From XN24 sp047921395 (GTDB taxonomy: Bacteria > Pseudomonadota > Gammaproteobacteria > Steroidobacterales > XN24): DNA of 8,789 nucleotides. Location of the stretch: the NCBI GenBank assembly GCA_047921395.1, contig JBLRWH010000085.1:1-8789 (forward strand), given 5' to 3'. The notes under the pieces were generated by a model. That model saw only the letters and a list, made by a program, of their open reading frames with translations, was not told where the DNA came from and did no database searches. The position numbers and the translations under genes are program-made. Of this stretch, positions 6,034 through 8,789 are shown one piece after another. Within the stretch, counting starts at the first letter, position 1. Each line of letters begins with the position of its first letter.

Positions 6034-7374
6034 ATGAGCAGCAAGCAAGAAGTACGCGTCCCCGACATCGGCGATTTCGAGAACGTCGAGATCATCGAGA
6101 TCCACGTCAAGGCCGGTGACGAGGTCGGCGCCGAAGATCCGTTGATCACGCTCGAGACCGACAAGGCCTCGATGGACGTCCCGGCACCAGCGAGCGGCAA
6201 GGTCGCGGAGCTGAAGGTCAAGAAAGGCGACCGGGTATCCCAGGGCGATGTCATCGCCGTGCTCGACGGCGCCGGAGAGGATCGCGCAGAGGGGGAGAGA
6301 GAAGGCGCGGAGGGAGCGGGGAAAGCGCAGGAGGAGAGCGCTGCGAAGGACGGGGAAGCGAATGGCGACCAGCTGGCGCCGGCCCCGGTGCCTGCGAAGT
6401 CCAAGCCGGAGAGGGAGGCGCCGCGGGCGCCGCCGCCGGCCCAGTCGTCGGCGGAGTTGGCGGCTGCGGCCACTGCCACAGTTCATGCGGGGCCTTCGGT
6501 GCGCAAGTTCGCGCGCGAGATGGGCGTCGACGTCGGTCGCGTGAAGGGCAGCGGGGTCAAGGGCCGCATCACGCATGATGACGTCAAGGCCTGGGTCAAG
6601 CAGGCCCTGAGGCAGGATGCGCCGGCCGGGGCCGGCGTTGGGCTGCCCTCTGTGCCCGAGGTCGATTTCTCCAAGTTCGGCGCGACGGAGCTGAAGCCGC
6701 TGTCCCGGGTGCAACGGATTTCCGGTCCGCGGCTGCACGCTTCCTGGGTCAACCTGCCGCATGTCACGCAGTTCGACGAGGCTGACATCACCGCGACGGA
6801 ACAGGCCCGCAAGGACCTCAAGGCCGACGCGGAGAAGGAGGGCGCGAAGCTGACGCCGCTGGCGTTCATCCTGCGCGCCTGCGTGAAGGCGCTGCGGGAG
6901 TTTCCGCAGTTCAACGCCTCGCTGCACGCGGACGGGCAGCAGCTGGTGATGAAGCAGTACTACAACATCGGTTTCGCGGTGGACACGCCCGGCGGACTGG
7001 TGGTCCCCGTCATCAAGGGCCTGGAGGGCAAGAGCCTGTTCCAGGTGGCGCGAGAGCTCGGTGACCTGTCCGAGAAAGCGCGCGACGGCAAGCTCGCCGG
7101 GGCCGACATGCAGGGTGGCAACTTCACGGTGTCCAGCCTCGGCAGTCTCGGGGGGACGTTCTTCACGCCCATCATCAACGCGCCGGAGGTGGCCATCCTC
7201 GGCGTGTCGCGGCACGCGATGCAGCCGGTCTGGCAGGACGGCAAGTTCGTGCCGCGACTGATGCTGCCGTTGTCGTTGTCCTACGACCACCGCGTCATCG
7301 ATGGCGCGGCGGCGGTCCGTTTCACGCGGTACCTCGCGGAGATCCTCTCCGACGTGGACCGGCTGCTGGCCTAG
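6034..7374 (+). CDS. aceF: Dihydrolipoamide acetyltransferase (PDH E2) with a single lipoyl domain
   Basis: E2 forms the core of the PDH complex and transfers the acetyl group from lipoyl-lysine to CoA. Domains in 446 aa: a lipoyl domain (about 5-78) with K44 in ETDKASMDVP as the lipoylated lysine; a charged Glu/Gly/Ala linker (about 80-115) passing into an Ala/Pro-rich linker (to about 150); a peripheral-subunit-binding domain (about 151-190, VRKFAREMGVDVGRVKGSG); a short linker; and the acetyltransferase domain (about 215-446), ending in the catalytic SYDHRVIDG with H419 and D423. E. coli AceF has three lipoyl domains and about 630 aa, so this is a compact one-domain form. Lpd downstream carries a second lipoyl domain. 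The linker is coded by a GA-rich stretch with AGA arginine codons, nearly identical to part of lpd (see the direct-repeat entries). The start is the ATG at 6034, 9 bp after aceE. The gap to lpd is 24 bp. An acetyl rather than succinyl or branched-chain substrate is inferred from the neighbouring aceE. Confidence 0.97.
   Translation: MSSKQEVRVPDIGDFENVEIIEIHVKAGDEVGAEDPLITLETDKASMDVPAPASGKVAELKVKKGDRVSQGDVIAVLDGAGEDRAEGEREGAEGAGKAQEESAAKDGEANGDQLAPAPVPAKSKPEREAPRAPPPAQSSAELAAAATATVHAGPSVRKFAREMGVDVGRVKGSGVKGRITHDDVKAWVKQALRQDAPAGAGVGLPSVPEVDFSKFGATELKPLSRVQRISGPRLHASWVNLPHVTQFDEADITATEQARKDLKADAEKEGAKLTPLAFILRACVKALREFPQFNASLHADGQQLVMKQYYNIGFAVDTPGGLVVPVIKGLEGKSLFQVARELGDLSEKARDGKLAGADMQGGNFTVSSLGSLGGTFFTPIINAPEVAILGVSRHAMQPVWQDGKFVPRLMLPLSLSYDHRVIDGAAAVRFTRYLAEILSDVDRLLA
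6143..6179 (+). repeat. 37-nt identical segment shared by aceF and lpd (copy 1)
   Basis: Positions 6143-6179 are identical, base for base, to 7508-7544. The segment codes for the lipoyl-lysine hairpin (LITLETDKASMDV) in both genes. Identity at every third codon position in two paralogous domains suggests recent duplication or gene conversion, although shared codon preference contributes. Confidence 0.8.
6283..6340 (+). repeat. GA-rich in-frame linker repeat, copy 1 (in aceF)
   Basis: The first 32 nt (6283-6314) are identical to 7651-7682 in lpd. By hand alignment 52 of 58 nt match over the whole span. Both copies sit directly after a lipoyl domain and are read in the same frame, giving the shared peptide RAEGEREGAEGA. 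The stretch contains GGCGCGGAG followed by a degenerate second copy of that 9-mer, and an AGA arginine codon unlike the CGC preferred around it. Confidence 0.8.
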
Positions 7375-7398
7375 GCCCGGCGCGAGCGAGGCATACAG

Positions 7399-8789
7399 AT
7401 GAGCAAAGGCAGGGAAGTTCGCGTCCCGGACATCGGCGATTTCAAGGACGTCGAGGTCATCGAGGTGCTGGTCGCCGAGGGCGACACGGTGGCCCCGGAA
7501 GACGCGCTGATCACGCTCGAGACCGACAAGGCCTCGATGGACGTGCCGGCGCCGTTCGGCGGCAGGCTCGTGAAGCTGACGGTCGGCAAGGGCGATCGCG
7601 TGTCCGAGGGCGACGTGATCGCGATCGTCGAGGCCCTGGAAGAAGATTCTCGCGCAGAGGGGGAGAGAGAAGGCGCGGAGGGCGCGGAGAAAGGCCGGGA
7701 GAAGAGCGCGGGGGAGAAGGGTCAAGATAGCGTGGTTGCTGCGGGCGACGGCGAGTCCAGAGCGGAGGGACGGGCGGCGCCTGCGGCGGACGAGGGGCCG
7801 GCGGCGGACGTGGAGGCGGACCTGCTGGTGCTCGGGGCCGGGCCGGGCGGGTATACGGCGGCGTTCAGGGCGGCGGATCTCGGCCGCGACGTCACGCTCA
7901 TCGAGCGCTGGGACACGCTCGGCGGGGTGTGTCTGAACGTGGGCTGCATTCCCTCCAAGGCGCTGCTGCATGCCGCGGCGGTGATCGAGGAAGCGGCGCA
8001 CATGTCGGCGCACGGCATCGTGTTCGGCGCGCCGAAGATCGAGCTCGACAAGCTGCGCGGCTGGAAGGAGAGCGTGGTCGGGCGCCTCACCAAGGGCCTC
8101 GACACCATCGCGAAGCAGCGCAAGGTCAAGGTGTTGCGCGGCACGGCGAAGTTCGTCGGCCCGCACCGGCTCGAGCTCCACGGGCCCGACGGCAAGCAGG
8201 TCGTGGGCTTCAGGCAATGCATCATCGCGGCGGGCTCCGAGTCGGTGAACCTGCCGGGTACGCCCGACGACCCGCGCATCATGGACTCCACCGGCGCGCT
8301 GGCGCTCGATGAGCTGCCGAAGACCCTGCTGGTGATCGGCGGTGGCATCATCGGCCTGGAAATGGCCTGTGTGTACGACGCACTCGGCGTCAAGGTCAGC
8401 GTGGTCGAGCTCACGGACACATTGATGCCGGGCTGCGACCGCGACCTGGTGCGGCCGCTCGAGAAGCGCATCAAGGCGCGCTACAGCGCGATCATGACCG
8501 GCACGAAGGTCACCGAGATCAAGGCGCTCAAGGGCGGCATCAAGGTGAGCTTCGAGGGCAAGAACGCACCCGACAAGCCCGAGACCTACGACCGCGTGCT
8601 GGTCGCCGTGGGCCGCCGGCCGAACGGCGAGGCGATCGATGCGGCGGCCGCGGGCGTGAAGGTCGAGCGCGGCTTCATCCCCGTCGACCGGCAACAGCGC
8701 ACGAGTGTCGAGCACATCTTCGCCATCGGCGACGTCGTCGGCCAGCCCATGCTGGCCCACAAGGCGACCCACGAGGGCAAGGTCGCGGC
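7399..8789 (+). CDS. lpd: Dihydrolipoamide dehydrogenase (PDH E3) with N-terminal lipoyl domain, C-terminus cut by the window edge
   Basis: E3 is an FAD flavoprotein that reoxidises dihydrolipoyl groups with NAD+. The plus-strand frame gives 463 complete residues and runs off the right edge. Residues about 5-78 are a lipoyl domain with K44 in ETDKASMDVP. A charged low-complexity linker covers about 80-138. The reductase core starts at about 140: FAD motif GAGPGG (146-151), redox-active disulfide C178/C183 in GGVCLNVGCIPSK, NAD-binding GGGIIGLE (314-321), and the second FAD contact AIGDVVGQPMLAHK (442-455). The missing part, probably about 130 residues, is the dimerisation domain with the catalytic His-Glu pair. 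Lipoyl-E3 fusions are known, for example Neisseria P64k and Ralstonia PdhL, at about 590-600 aa. The start is the ATG at 7399, with GAGG seven bases upstream. This lipoyl domain matches that of AceF at about 50 of 72 positions by hand count, so it is probably a duplicate from within the operon. Linker codon use differs from the core. Confidence 0.96.
   Translation, partial: MSKGREVRVPDIGDFKDVEVIEVLVAEGDTVAPEDALITLETDKASMDVPAPFGGRLVKLTVGKGDRVSEGDVIAIVEALEEDSRAEGEREGAEGAEKGREKSAGEKGQDSVVAAGDGESRAEGRAAPAADEGPAADVEADLLVLGAGPGGYTAAFRAADLGRDVTLIERWDTLGGVCLNVGCIPSKALLHAAAVIEEAAHMSAHGIVFGAPKIELDKLRGWKESVVGRLTKGLDTIAKQRKVKVLRGTAKFVGPHRLELHGPDGKQVVGFRQCIIAAGSESVNLPGTPDDPRIMDSTGALALDELPKTLLVIGGGIIGLEMACVYDALGVKVSVVELTDTLMPGCDRDLVRPLEKRIKARYSAIMTGTKVTEIKALKGGIKVSFEGKNAPDKPETYDRVLVAVGRRPNGEAIDAAAAGVKVERGFIPVDRQQRTSVEHIFAIGDVVGQPMLAHKATHEGKVA
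7508..7544 (+). repeat. 37-nt identical segment shared by aceF and lpd (copy 2)
   Basis: Identical to 6143-6179. It codes for the lipoyl attachment hairpin around K44 of Lpd. Confidence 0.8.
7651..7708 (+). repeat. GA-rich in-frame linker repeat, copy 2 (in lpd)
   Basis: The partner of 6283-6340. It contains an exact tandem duplication of the 9-mer GGCGCGGAG (7672-7680 and 7681-7689), preceded by GCAGAG- and GAGAGA-type purine runs. It codes for residues 85-104 of the Lpd linker, with an AGA arginine codon. The tandem structure suggests slippage, or origin from a dispersed purine-rich repeat, rather than selection on the protein sequence alone. Confidence 0.8.

Noticed and set aside
6620..6637. 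7-bp GC hairpin (CGCCGGC-N4-GCCGGCG) inside aceF
   Set aside because: It lies in the coding sequence of the Ala/Gly linker before the acetyltransferase domain, and GC-rich Ala/Gly/Pro codons readily create such symmetry. It has no T-run, so it is not a terminator.
7375..7398. Possible terminator or promoter between aceF and lpd
   Set aside because: The 24-bp gap has only a weak ribosome-binding site (GAGG) and no stem with a T-run, so read-through transcription is the simplest reading.
4831..8772. A 1313-codon open frame on the minus strand opposite aceE, aceF and lpd
   Set aside because: It lies antisense to three secure genes, is rich in Arg, His, Leu and Asp as expected of an antisense frame in GC-rich DNA, and has no recognisable domain. 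Its apparent internal repeats simply mirror the duplicated lipoyl domains and linkers.

Overview
The window is GC-rich, gene-dense bacterial DNA with two divergently transcribed operons and no mobile element, RNA gene or CRISPR array that I can see. A gammaproteobacterium is most likely. RNase T is essentially a gammaproteobacterial enzyme, the pyrC-rnt pairing is known from pseudomonads, and the pyruvate dehydrogenase E1 is the long homodimeric AceE type. The E3 subunit carrying its own lipoyl domain, together with the high GC content, fits a Xanthomonadales/Nevskiales-like or related lineage. That finer placement is inference only.

Left half, minus strand (3168 down to 1): an M17 leucyl aminopeptidase, dihydroorotase PyrC and ribonuclease T (cut by the left edge) form a tightly packed operon. 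The stop and start codons overlap at both junctions (GTGA, 4 nt; TGATG, 1 nt), so the three are probably translationally coupled. The functions are peptide turnover, the third step of de novo pyrimidine synthesis, and 3'-end trimming of tRNA and other stable RNA.

Centre (3169-3351): a 183-bp divergent intergenic region that must hold the control signals of both operons. It contains a perfect 14-bp palindrome, a perfect 8-bp inverted repeat with a 12-nt spacer just upstream of the aceE ribosome-binding site, a small hairpin in the aminopeptidase leader, and three GATAAC hexamers, two of them 11 bp apart. No pdhR-type regulator gene lies in the window.

Right half, plus strand (3352 to 8789): the pyruvate dehydrogenase complex genes aceE (E1), aceF (E2) and lpd (E3, cut by the right edge), with gaps of 9 and 24 bp. 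AceF has only one lipoyl domain, and Lpd carries a second one at its N-terminus. The two lipoyl segments look like paralogues within the operon: they share a 37-nt identical stretch over the lipoyl-lysine site and a 32-nt identical GA-rich stretch in the linker that follows. The linker repeat is in the same reading frame in both genes, uses otherwise uncommon AGA codons and has internal 9-nt tandem structure, so it may be a dispersed DNA repeat absorbed into protein linkers. I see no wholly new system. The linker repeat and the intergenic palindromes are the items most worth checking.
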